Shown one piece after another: positions 16,562 to 25,137 of a stretch of 64,000 nt of DNA. Origin of the DNA: [Clostridium] celerecrescens 18A. GTDB taxonomy: Bacteria > Bacillota > Clostridia > Lachnospirales > Lachnospiraceae. The stretch covers positions 4,576,001 through 4,640,000 of the forward strand of contig NZ_PGET01000001.1 of NCBI RefSeq assembly GCF_002797975.1, given 5' to 3'. A program made the position numbers and the translations under genes. Each line of letters starts with the position of its first letter. The stretch's first letter is position 1. Under the pieces are notes generated by a model. It did no database searches. It saw nothing but the letters and a program-made list of their open reading frames with translations, and was not told the origin of the DNA.

Positions 16562-17855
16562 TAACATGGGAAAGCCATTTTTTAAATTTATCATGCTGTG
16601 CTCCGGGAGCTTTGTCGCCGCCATAGGCAGCGGAATTACATCTTTCGGGCTTGGTGTATATGTATTTGAGCAGACCGGGCTTGCGTCCTCCAGTACATTG
16701 ATTATCCTGCTGGCTTTTTTACCGGGGCTCCTGCTCACTCCTTTTGCTGGGGTGCTTGCGGATAAATACGACCGCAGGATTTTAATGATACTCGGCGACG
16801 GGCTTTCCGCTTTGGGGCTTATCTATATCCTGATTTGTATGATGAATGGCCAAACGCTGCTTTGGCAGATCGGAATAGGCGTCACCATCAGTTCGGTGTT
16901 TTCTTCACTTATAGAACCGGCGTTTAAAGCGACAATAACTGACCTGCTGACAGAAGATGAATACTCAAAGGCAAGCGGACTGGTACAACTATCCGGTTCC
17001 GCAAAGTTTTTGATCTCGCCTCTCATTGCAGGGTTTCTGTTACAGGTTTCAGATATAAAGCTGCTGCTTGTGATAGATATATGCACAATCTTTCTGACCG
17101 TGATGGTGACGTTTGTGGTACGCAGGGGGCTTGCTGCCAAAGCTTCCCAATATAAAGAATCCTTTTTCCATGAGTTTAGAACCGGACTGACTGCCCTCAC
17201 CCAAAACCGGGGCGTGTTCACATTGGTTTTATCTGGAATCGGCATCTCTTTCTTTTTAGGCTGTATCCAGTCTCTTTATACGCCAATGATACTCGGATTT
17301 ACTGACAGTTCGGTGCTGGGTGCTGCCACTACGATTTCCGCCATGGGCATGCTGGCAAGCAGCCTTATTCTTGGCACGGTTCCCATAAAAAAGGGCTTTA
17401 CACAAATGCTTTTTGCCTCCCTCTTTTTGGCGGGTATCTTTATGGCAGGCTACGGGTTTAGAGAAAATATTATTTTAATCTGCATTTTTGGTTTTCTCTT
17501 TTTTTCAATGCTTCCATTTGCCAACACAAGCATTGATTATCTGATCCGTACCAATATCAGCAACGATGTGCAAGGCAGGGTTTGGGGACTGATCGGCATT
17601 ATCTCCCAGCTTGGCTATGTGATTGCTTACAGCATATTAGGTCCGCTTGCCGACTATGTATTTATCCCTTTGCTGGTAGAGGATGGCGCGCTGGCCAATA
17701 GCATGGGAAAGGTAATCGGCGTGGGAAGCGGCAGAGGCATTGGATTATTGATTATGATAGCAGGTCTGTTGTTATCTGTGACCGCCATTCTTTTATACAA
17801 TATTAAGTCCGTCAGGGGGCTGGAGCGGGGAGGCGGACTGTGTACAGAAAAATAA
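16554..17855 (+). CDS. MFS efflux transporter (MefA / MFS_3-like)
   Basis: This is a membrane exporter of 433 residues with about twelve hydrophobic segments. The loop 2-3 signature of the major facilitator superfamily is seen as GVLADKYDRRIL (about 65-76). The overall resemblance is to the macrolide-efflux and enterobactin-exporter group (FVAAIGSGITSFGLGVYVFEQTG at the N-terminus; DYLIRTNISNDVQGRVWGLIGIISQLGY in the C-half). The substrate is unknown. GGAGGGAGG precedes the ATG. It overlaps the tetR gene upstream and the ABC permease gene downstream (16 bp), so it is tightly coupled in the operon. Confidence 0.88.
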   Translation: MNNNMGKPFFKFIMLCSGSFVAAIGSGITSFGLGVYVFEQTGLASSSTLIILLAFLPGLLLTPFAGVLADKYDRRILMILGDGLSALGLIYILICMMNGQTLLWQIGIGVTISSVFSSLIEPAFKATITDLLTEDEYSKASGLVQLSGSAKFLISPLIAGFLLQVSDIKLLLVIDICTIFLTVMVTFVVRRGLAAKASQYKESFFHEFRTGLTALTQNRGVFTLVLSGIGISFFLGCIQSLYTPMILGFTDSSVLGAATTISAMGMLASSLILGTVPIKKGFTQMLFASLFLAGIFMAGYGFRENIILICIFGFLFFSMLPFANTSIDYLIRTNISNDVQGRVWGLIGIISQLGYVIAYSILGPLADYVFIPLLVEDGALANSMGKVIGVGSGRGIGLLIMIAGLLLSVTAILLYNIKSVRGLERGGGLCTEK

Positions 17856-20161
17856 TAATAAATGATGTAAAGAAAAGCAAACTGATTACAATCACCATTA
17901 CAGCATTTATTCTGCTTGCGGCTATGCTTACCTCCCTTGCCGCCATATTGTCGGTGAATTTGTTCTCTGCTATTAACAACATGATGTTAAGAGCCGAAAC
18001 TCCCCACTTTATGCAGATGCACTCCGGCGATATTGACTTGGATCGGCTTTCAGCTTTTGCAGATACGGAAAATAATGTAGAAGATTTTCAGGTGCTTTCC
18101 TTTCTCAACATTGAGGGAGCAGAGATTGTCATTGGTGAAGACTCCCTCGCCGGTTCCGTGCAGGATAACGGCCTTTCGGTGCAGAGCGAACGCTTTGATT
18201 TTCTGCTGGGCCTGGATGGCAATATCATTTACCCGGCCGAAGGAGAGATCTATGTACCCATATACTACATGAAGCAGGGGCTGGCAAGTATTGGCGACAG
18301 CATTACCATTCATGGCGTTTCTTTTACGGTAGCTGGTTTTCTGCGGGATTCTCAAATGAACGCCTCCATGATTTCCTCCAAACGGTTTCTTATCAATGAA
18401 AGTGATTTTGAAAAAATCAGGAAATTTGGAAAGCTGGAATATTTAATAGAGTTCCGCTTTAGGGACAGTTCCGCTGTTTCCTCCTTTGAATCCGGCTATA
18501 TTGCCGCAGGACTTCCGGCAAACGGGCCTCCCGCCATCACCCATTCCCTGTTTAAGCTGGTAAATGCCCTTGATGACGGCATGATGATAGCGATGCTTAT
18601 CCTTATCAGCGTCCTTGTAATCGTGATTAATTTCCTGTGCATACGTTTTACCCTGCTTGCCAAGGTGGAAGAAGATTACCGGGAAATTGGCGTATTAAAA
18701 GCTATCGGCCTGCAGGTTCGAAGCATCAAAAAACTCTATCTGGCGAAGTATGGTGCTATCGCTGGAATTGCCTGCATCGCTGGATTCATCTTGTCCCTGT
18801 TTGCAAAAGAGCCTTTGATGGAGAATATCCGCCTGTATATGGGCGGGAGCGGCAGTTCCGGCCTCGGCACGGCATTTGGAATGTTAGGCGCAGGGATTAT
18901 CTTATTCGTGGTGGTGCTTTATGTGAACGGCGTTCTTTGCCGCTTCAAAAAGGTATCAGCGGCAGAGGCCATACGCTACGGCGCGCCCCAGAGTGGAACT
19001 AAAACTGCGAAAAGCTACCGGCTATCCGGCAGCAGGGGATTTCCGCCGAATATTTTTCTTGGCATAAAGGATGTGCTTTCCCGAAAAAAGCTTTACAGCA
19101 CAATGCTTTTTGTACTTATTATTTCCTCATTTCTGATGATTGTGCCGCAGAATATTTATAATACCATTTCCCAAAGAAACTTTATGACCTATATGGGCAT
19201 TGGTGAATGTGATATGCGAATCGATATCCAGCAGACGGACGGTATTGCGGGAAAAACAGCGGAAATAGCCGCTGTGATGGCGCGGGACACAGATATTAAA
19301 AAATACACGGTACTGACCAGTTATATGTTTGATATGCAAATGGAGGACAGAACCACTGAAAAGTTAAAGGTGGAGCTTGGAGACCAATCAGTGTTCCCCA
19401 TTGAGTATTCGGCCGGCAGAGCTCCGCAGACCGAATCGGAAATCGCCATTTCATCATTAGTTGCGGACGATCTCGAAAAAGGGCTTAATGATATTATCGT
19501 GCTAATGATTGACGGTAAGGAAAAGCGGCTTGCCGTAAGGGGGATATATTCTGATATCACCAATGGCGGCAAGACGGCAAAGGCTGTTTTTAAAACCAGT
19601 CAGGGCAGTATCCTGTGGAGTATTATTCCGGTGAAATTGCAGGCTGATGCCGTCACAGATGAAAAGATAGGGGGATATAAGGAACAGTTTTCCTATGCCA
19701 AGGTATCCGATATAGATGAATACATCAGCCAGACCTTTGGAGGGATTACTGATGCGGTTAAAAAGGCTTCTTACGCCGCTATTGCTGCAGCCGCCACGCT
19801 CACTGTGCTGGTCACATTACTCTTTATGAAAATGCTGGTGACAAAGGATCGGTATCCGATTGCCGTTTTAAAATCCCTCGGCTTTAAAAAAGAAGATATT
19901 TGCCGGCAATATATGGTGAGGTCTGCCATCGTACTGGCAGCCGGCGTTTCAATTGGTACTGTCTTGGCAAACACTTTGGGAGAACTGGTGGGCGTGGGTC
20001 TGATTTCATCTTTCGGTGCATCCACGTTCCGCTTTGATATAAACCCGTTGTTTGCCTACCTGTTTTCTCCCGTTTTAATGGCGGTTTGTGTCTATCTTTC
20101 AACACGGTTTGGCATTTCGGATATTTCCGGCCTGAAGATATCGGAATATATAAAGGAGTAG
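17840..20161 (+). CDS. FtsX-like ABC transporter permease
   Basis: This is a 773-residue membrane protein with an N-terminal helix (ITITAFILLAAMLTSLAAIL), a large extracytoplasmic region, an FtsX-type three-helix block (about 250-370), a second extracytoplasmic region (about 430-640) and a second FtsX block (about 645-770). This duplicated layout is that of MacB/BceB-like mechanotransmission permeases that do not transport through a classical channel. Start GTG at 17840 has GGGGAGG 6 nt upstream. Its ATPase is the next gene, 3 bp away. With the MFS protein and TetR it probably forms a drug or peptide export/resistance unit. Confidence 0.87.
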   Translation: MYRKIIINDVKKSKLITITITAFILLAAMLTSLAAILSVNLFSAINNMMLRAETPHFMQMHSGDIDLDRLSAFADTENNVEDFQVLSFLNIEGAEIVIGEDSLAGSVQDNGLSVQSERFDFLLGLDGNIIYPAEGEIYVPIYYMKQGLASIGDSITIHGVSFTVAGFLRDSQMNASMISSKRFLINESDFEKIRKFGKLEYLIEFRFRDSSAVSSFESGYIAAGLPANGPPAITHSLFKLVNALDDGMMIAMLILISVLVIVINFLCIRFTLLAKVEEDYREIGVLKAIGLQVRSIKKLYLAKYGAIAGIACIAGFILSLFAKEPLMENIRLYMGGSGSSGLGTAFGMLGAGIILFVVVLYVNGVLCRFKKVSAAEAIRYGAPQSGTKTAKSYRLSGSRGFPPNIFLGIKDVLSRKKLYSTMLFVLIISSFLMIVPQNIYNTISQRNFMTYMGIGECDMRIDIQQTDGIAGKTAEIAAVMARDTDIKKYTVLTSYMFDMQMEDRTTEKLKVELGDQSVFPIEYSAGRAPQTESEIAISSLVADDLEKGLNDIIVLMIDGKEKRLAVRGIYSDITNGGKTAKAVFKTSQGSILWSIIPVKLQADAVTDEKIGGYKEQFSYAKVSDIDEYISQTFGGITDAVKKASYAAIAAAATLTVLVTLLFMKMLVTKDRYPIAVLKSLGFKKEDICRQYMVRSAIVLAAGVSIGTVLANTLGELVGVGLISSFGASTFRFDINPLFAYLFSPVLMAVCVYLSTRFGISDISGLKISEYIKE

Positions 20162-20164
20162 CCT

Positions 20165-20923
20165 ATGAAGAAAATTCTAAGCGGAAAAAATATTGTAAAA
20201 ACCTATGGCATAGGACAGGAAGAGTCCAATGCACTCAATGGAGTGAACATAGAACTATTAACCGGAGAGTTCGTTGCAGTGATGGGGCCGTCCGGCTGCG
20301 GAAAGTCTACGCTGCTCTTTGCATTAAGCGGTACAGATACCATCAACAGCGGTTCTATCCAATTTGACGGTAAGGAACTTACCCGGCTAAATGAAAACGC
20401 ATTGGCAGATATTCGCAGAACTAAGATGGGATTTGTATTCCAGCAGCCTGCCATGCTGAAAAATCTGAATATTCTGGATAATATCATTCTTTCCAGCGTA
20501 CAGGAAAACAAAAAAAATACCGCCGGCATTATGAAAAAAGCCAGGACATTGATAGAAAAGACCGGCATAACCGGACTGGAAGAAAGGGATATTACCGAGG
20601 TTTCCGGCGGGCAGCTTCAACGCGCCTGTATCTGCCGCGCCCTTATGAACGAGCCGGAGATTTTATTTGCAGACGAACCTACCGGCGCACTCAACTCAAA
20701 ATCATCGGAAGAAATTATGGAGCTGTTTTCAGATATCAACAAAAATGGCATGGCTGTTTTTCTTGTGACCCATGACGCAAAAGTCGCGTCCAGAGCTGAC
20801 CGTGTGTTATTTATGAAAGACGGCGCTGTTAAGTCCGAGCTTTTTTTGAAAAAGTTTAACGGTCGAGACATGGAAGACAGAATGAATCAGGTTATTATGC
20901 GGATGAGGAATTTTGAAATATAG
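20165..20923 (+). CDS. ABC transporter ATP-binding protein (MacB/LolD/BceA type)
   Basis: This is the ATPase partner of the FtsX-like permease immediately upstream. It has 252 residues with Walker A GPSGCGKST (about 41-49), Q-loop FVFQQPAML, signature VSGGQLQR, Walker B ILFADEPTGALNSKSS and the His switch VFLVTHDAKVASRADR. The DEPTGALNS form is characteristic of the MacB/LolD/BceA subgroup. It is the last gene of the TetR operon; I see no clear terminator directly after it. Confidence 0.92.
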   Translation: MKKILSGKNIVKTYGIGQEESNALNGVNIELLTGEFVAVMGPSGCGKSTLLFALSGTDTINSGSIQFDGKELTRLNENALADIRRTKMGFVFQQPAMLKNLNILDNIILSSVQENKKNTAGIMKKARTLIEKTGITGLEERDITEVSGGQLQRACICRALMNEPEILFADEPTGALNSKSSEEIMELFSDINKNGMAVFLVTHDAKVASRADRVLFMKDGAVKSELFLKKFNGRDMEDRMNQVIMRMRNFEI

Positions 20924-21173
20924 GTTATGGGAAATGGTCAGAAAATATCTATGACATTATGGTAGAATCCAGTGTTGGAACGATACGTAATGGGGAAAGG
21001 TTCATTGATGGGATTAAAAAAACAAACAATTTTAATAAATGTTTGCTTATATATAGACATTTGTTACAATATGATATATAATCACCATTATAAAAGTATC
21101 CTGGCATTTGACTATAGAATATTAAGAAAAGGAATGTATATGCATTGTTACGATGCATGGAATGGATATAATC

Positions 21174-21947
21174 ATGAAAAATATGTTTGACAGAAAATCC
21201 CTGTGGCAGGCTGCACCCGATGAATTAATGAATGGATATTATGAAGATGATGATTCTGTATACTGTCTTATTTGCAATGAGTATTATACCAAAGGTGAGA
21301 TTTATTCCCATGACGGTCATTTTTATGATGCATACAAAATGGCTAACATACATATCGAAGAAAAACATGGATCAATGCTGAACTATTTGATGAATATGAA
21401 TCCTTCCTTTTTAGGCTTATCAAAGCTTCAGCACTCCATCCTTAAATTGATGACAGATGGCTTATCTGATAAAGAAATAGCTGCGCAAAAAGGTATTTCT
21501 TATTCCACTGTACGGAATTACCGATTTAAACTTCATGAACATGAAAAGCAATCTAAACTGTTTTTAGCAACAATGGAACTGTTTCATAAAAAGGAGGAAG
21601 CCATGAAATCGAAACGTGATGCAACAGAGTTTTATGATGCTCATAAAACTGCAACAATGATGGATGACCGATATGATGTCACCGTAGAAGAAAAGACGAA
21701 GATCTTGTCCAGATATTTTGACAAAAGCGGGGCGGTAAAGCAGTTTCCTTCAAAGGAAAAGGCTAAAATCGTGGTTCTCCGTGAAATAGCAGGTAAATTT
21801 TTACCAGGTGTCCATTACAGCGAAAATGAAATCAACAATGCATTGAAAGAGATATATCAAGATTTTCCATATATCAGACGGCTGTTAATCGAATACGGCT
21901 TCTTTTGCCGCACAGATTCTGGCTCTGAATATTGGCTTAAGGAATAA
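21174..21947 (+). CDS. DUF2087 transcriptional regulator with LuxR-type helix-turn-helix
   Basis: This is a 257-residue predicted DNA-binding protein. The N-terminal 70 residues carry a Cys-x2-Cys (CLICNEYY) and later two His residues (HIEEKH), which looks like a small zinc site. Residues about 85-130 form a LuxR-like helix-turn-helix (LSDKEIAAQKGISYSTVRNYRF), and the C-terminal ~80 residues are a DUF2087 domain (ILSRYFDKSGAVKQFPSKEKAKIVVLREIA ... LIEYGFFCRTDSGSEYWLK). The start at 21174 (MKNMFDR) matches related proteins; in-frame ATGs at 21153 and 21162 are possible and no ribosome binding site is strong. The gene is more AT-rich than its neighbours and stands alone. Confidence 0.8.
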   Translation: MKNMFDRKSLWQAAPDELMNGYYEDDDSVYCLICNEYYTKGEIYSHDGHFYDAYKMANIHIEEKHGSMLNYLMNMNPSFLGLSKLQHSILKLMTDGLSDKEIAAQKGISYSTVRNYRFKLHEHEKQSKLFLATMELFHKKEEAMKSKRDATEFYDAHKTATMMDDRYDVTVEEKTKILSRYFDKSGAVKQFPSKEKAKIVVLREIAGKFLPGVHYSENEINNALKEIYQDFPYIRRLLIEYGFFCRTDSGSEYWLKE

Positions 21948-21978
21948 TATCACCTGCCGTCTTACCATACGTCACTAA

Positions 21979-22017
21979 AATCCGGAAAAAAATCTGTATA
22001 AGGTTTTTTTCCGGATT
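21979..22017. terminator. Terminator after the DUF2087 gene
   Basis: AATCCGGAAAAAAA (21979-21992) pairs perfectly with TTTTTTTCCGGATT (22004-22017). The A/T-rich stem works in both directions. Confidence 0.85.
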
Positions 22018-22234
22018 CTATTTATACCCGGAATGTTTTCTTTTTGCAGCTCCCTCACCTTTACTCTCCCATAAAGCCGGTAAAATATTCCCGGCCGGAC
22101 AGGACATGCCAATTGCTAATTATGCAGAAAATACTACCGGTTATGCAAAAAGCAGCCTTGAGAATCCATTATATGCTAAAGTGAAGTACATACCACGCAG
22201 CTTGTGGTAATTTTTATGGAGGAGGATGAAAGAA

Positions 22235-25087
22235 ATGTTACAAATCAACATCGATGATGTATTAAAGATCGTCAACCTTTGTGTGCCGTACCTCATTGGA
22301 TTGGCCATTGCAGTTGCAGCTGCAGTGGTGGTTATGGTGGTATGCAGGAACAAGAAAGCTGCAACCCGGTATTTAATCCGGCGCCAGGGGCTTATGGCCA
22401 TTGTGCTCGCCGTGGTTATCGTAGTAAATATGATATGCTGGGGCCCAATGTCCAGCCTGATTTCCCTTGCTACCGGCAGCGGAACGATTTCAAAAGAAAC
22501 CTCAGACAAAGCAACAGAGCTTTGTACCAGAATTGCGGAAGAGGGAATCGTTCTTTTGAAAAATGAGGAAAACTTACTTCCCTTAAAGGCTGATTCTAAT
22601 TTAAACGTCTTTGGCTGGGCTTCCACCAATCCATGCTATGGAGGTACCGGTTCAGGCTCCCTCTCTGATGCATATGAAACCGTGTCTCTTCTTCAGGGGC
22701 TTGAAGACGAAGGATTTAAACTGAATGCCGGGCTTACTGATTTCTATACCGCATACCGGAGCGACCGTCCAAATGTGGGGATGTGGGAACAGGACTGGAC
22801 ACTTCCGGAGCCTTTAAAGGAATCCTACACCAGTGAGCTGATGGCAGATGCAAAGGCATTTTCTGATACGGCACTGATCGTGATTACCCGTGTAGGAGGG
22901 GAAGGAGCCGATCTCCCTACAGATGTCAGCGCAGTTACCTATACGGATAATTCAGCGGAATATAAGGATTTTGAGACTGGTGAGCATTATCTGCAATTAA
23001 GCAAGACGGAAAAGGACATGGTTGATCTGGTGTGCTCCAATTTCGATAATGTCGTTCTAGTATACAATGGTGCAAACGCTATGGAGCTTGGCTTTGTCAA
23101 TGATTACAGCCAGATAAAGAGTGCTATCTGGTGTCCGGGAACCGGTCAGTCCGGCTTTAAGGCACTGGGCGAAATTGTTAGCGGTGCTGTTAACCCCTCA
23201 GGAAAAACAAGTGACACCTTTGCTGCGGACTTAACAGCAACCCCTCACTACAATAACTTTGGTAGCTTTATTTACGATAACATGAATGAATTCGCTGGCA
23301 AGGCATTTAAGGGAGAGGCCACCTATCCCAGCTTTATCAATTACGTGGAAGGCATTTATGTTGGTTACCGTTTCTATGAAACTGCCGCAGAGGAAGGACT
23401 GATCGATTACGGTAAAACAGTGCTTTATCCCTTTGGATACGGCATGTCCTATACCTCTTTCTCTCAGGAAATGGGGAACCTCACAGAAGCAGACGGCACG
23501 ATTTCCTTTGACGTGACCGTTACCAATACCGGAGACAAAGCAGGAAAGGATGTAGTGGAGGTTTATTACAATCCACCCTATACAAACGGAGGAATTGAAA
23601 AGGCTTCTGCAAACCTGATTGCATTTGATAAGACAGACCTCCTGGAGCCGGGCCAGTCCCAGACCATCGCAGTCTCATTCCAGGCGGAAGATATGGCATC
23701 CTACGATGCAGCCGGGAAGGGAGCTTATGTCCTGGAAGCAGGGGATTATAAAATCTCAATCCGGACCGATTCCCATAATGTCATCAAGGAACAGATCTAT
23801 ACCAAAGCATCGGAAACCGTATATGATGAAGCCAATCCCCGCTCTACCGATAAGGCGGCTGCAGAAAACAGATTTGCTGATGCTAAAGGAGAACCGACTT
23901 ATTTATCCCGTGCAGATGGATTTGCAAATTATAAAGAGGCTACGGCAAAGCCTGCAACCATGACTATGCCGGAAAAATATAAGGATACCTTTGTAAACAA
24001 CAGCAATTACGATCCGGAAGCTCATAACTATGCTGAGGATATAAAGCCGGTAACCGGCGCAAAGAATGGACTGAGCCTTGCCGCCATGCGGGGGCTGGAT
24101 TATGACGATCCGCAGTGGGAGAAGCTTCTTGACCAGCTGACCGTAGGGGAAATGGATACCATGGTCGCCATCGGAGGTTATCAGACGTCAGCAGCTAAGA
24201 GCGTGGATAAGGTAGGTACCGTGGACTGTGACGGACCGGCTTCCATTAACAACAACTTTACAGGAACCGGCTCCATCGGCTTTCCTTCCGCAGTGTTGAT
24301 AGCAAGTACCTGGAACCGTGATATTGCAGAGGAATTCGGAGAAAGCATCGGTAAGATGGCAGATGAGATGAAGGTATCCGGCTGGTACGCACCGGCTATG
24401 AACACTCACCGTTCCGCCTTTGCAGGCAGAAACTTTGAGTATTATTCCGAAGACGGAATCCTGGCAGGCAAAATGGCGGCCAGTGCCATCATGGGTGCAG
24501 AACGTCATGGAGTATATGCTTATATGAAACATTTTGCCCTTAATGACCAGGAAACCAACCGAACCAATATGCTTTGTACCTGGACCGGCGAACAGGCCAT
24601 CCGTGAAATTTATCTAAGACCATTTGAAATTGCAGTAAAAGAGGGCGGAGCAAAGGCAGTAATGTCCGCATTTAACTACATTGGAACCGAATATGCAGGT
24701 GCCTCCGATGCACTGCTTAACAAGGTGCTTCGGGATGAATGGGGCTTCCGTGGCTTCGTGCTGACAGATTATTTTGGCGGATACGGATATCAGAATGCTG
24801 ATCAGGAGATTCGTAACGGCAACGACGCCATGCTGGTAGCCTATGATACGGAAACCAACCATTTAAAGGATACGACAAGCGCTACAAGTCTTCAGGCTAT
24901 GCGTAAGGCAAGTAAAAATATTATGTACACGGTGGTGAACAGCCGTGCCTACGAAGGAAATAACGCAAAGGGCGGAATGCTTCCGTGGCAGATTGCAGCC
25001 ATAGTGGCTGATGTGATTCTGGCAGCAGGATTTATAGCTTTGGAGGTAAGAATCATCAATGCCTATAAAAAGAAACGGGAATCATAA
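22235..25087 (+). CDS. Membrane-anchored GH3 beta-glucosidase with permuted domain order
   Basis: This is a glycoside hydrolase family 3 enzyme expected to cleave terminal beta-linked glucose or related residues at the cell surface. The 950-residue protein has two N-terminal hydrophobic helices (about 14-38 and 53-70) and one near the C-terminus (about 915-937). The catalytic parts are in reverse of the usual order: the GH3 C-domain comes first (ELCTRIAEEGIVLLKNEENLLPLK, then YPFGYGMSYTSF), then an Fn3-like domain, and the GH3 barrel last (GRNFEYYSEDGILAGKMA; MKHFALNDQETNR), with the nucleophile Asp845 in VLTDYFGG. This inversion is known from Ruminococcus albus and Butyrivibrio enzymes. Start ATG 22235 is chosen because GGAGGAGG ends 9 nt upstream; the ATG at 22226 abuts it. 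A canonical GH3 gene follows. Confidence 0.9.
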   Translation: MLQINIDDVLKIVNLCVPYLIGLAIAVAAAVVVMVVCRNKKAATRYLIRRQGLMAIVLAVVIVVNMICWGPMSSLISLATGSGTISKETSDKATELCTRIAEEGIVLLKNEENLLPLKADSNLNVFGWASTNPCYGGTGSGSLSDAYETVSLLQGLEDEGFKLNAGLTDFYTAYRSDRPNVGMWEQDWTLPEPLKESYTSELMADAKAFSDTALIVITRVGGEGADLPTDVSAVTYTDNSAEYKDFETGEHYLQLSKTEKDMVDLVCSNFDNVVLVYNGANAMELGFVNDYSQIKSAIWCPGTGQSGFKALGEIVSGAVNPSGKTSDTFAADLTATPHYNNFGSFIYDNMNEFAGKAFKGEATYPSFINYVEGIYVGYRFYETAAEEGLIDYGKTVLYPFGYGMSYTSFSQEMGNLTEADGTISFDVTVTNTGDKAGKDVVEVYYNPPYTNGGIEKASANLIAFDKTDLLEPGQSQTIAVSFQAEDMASYDAAGKGAYVLEAGDYKISIRTDSHNVIKEQIYTKASETVYDEANPRSTDKAAAENRFADAKGEPTYLSRADGFANYKEATAKPATMTMPEKYKDTFVNNSNYDPEAHNYAEDIKPVTGAKNGLSLAAMRGLDYDDPQWEKLLDQLTVGEMDTMVAIGGYQTSAAKSVDKVGTVDCDGPASINNNFTGTGSIGFPSAVLIASTWNRDIAEEFGESIGKMADEMKVSGWYAPAMNTHRSAFAGRNFEYYSEDGILAGKMAASAIMGAERHGVYAYMKHFALNDQETNRTNMLCTWTGEQAIREIYLRPFEIAVKEGGAKAVMSAFNYIGTEYAGASDALLNKVLRDEWGFRGFVLTDYFGGYGYQNADQEIRNGNDAMLVAYDTETNHLKDTTSATSLQAMRKASKNIMYTVVNSRAYEGNNAKGGMLPWQIAAIVADVILAAGFIALEVRIINAYKKKRES

Positions 25088-25137
25088 ACAGCAGTTGCAG
25101 AGGGGGAGAACTCATCTAAGGTCCGGAGGAAAATGAC

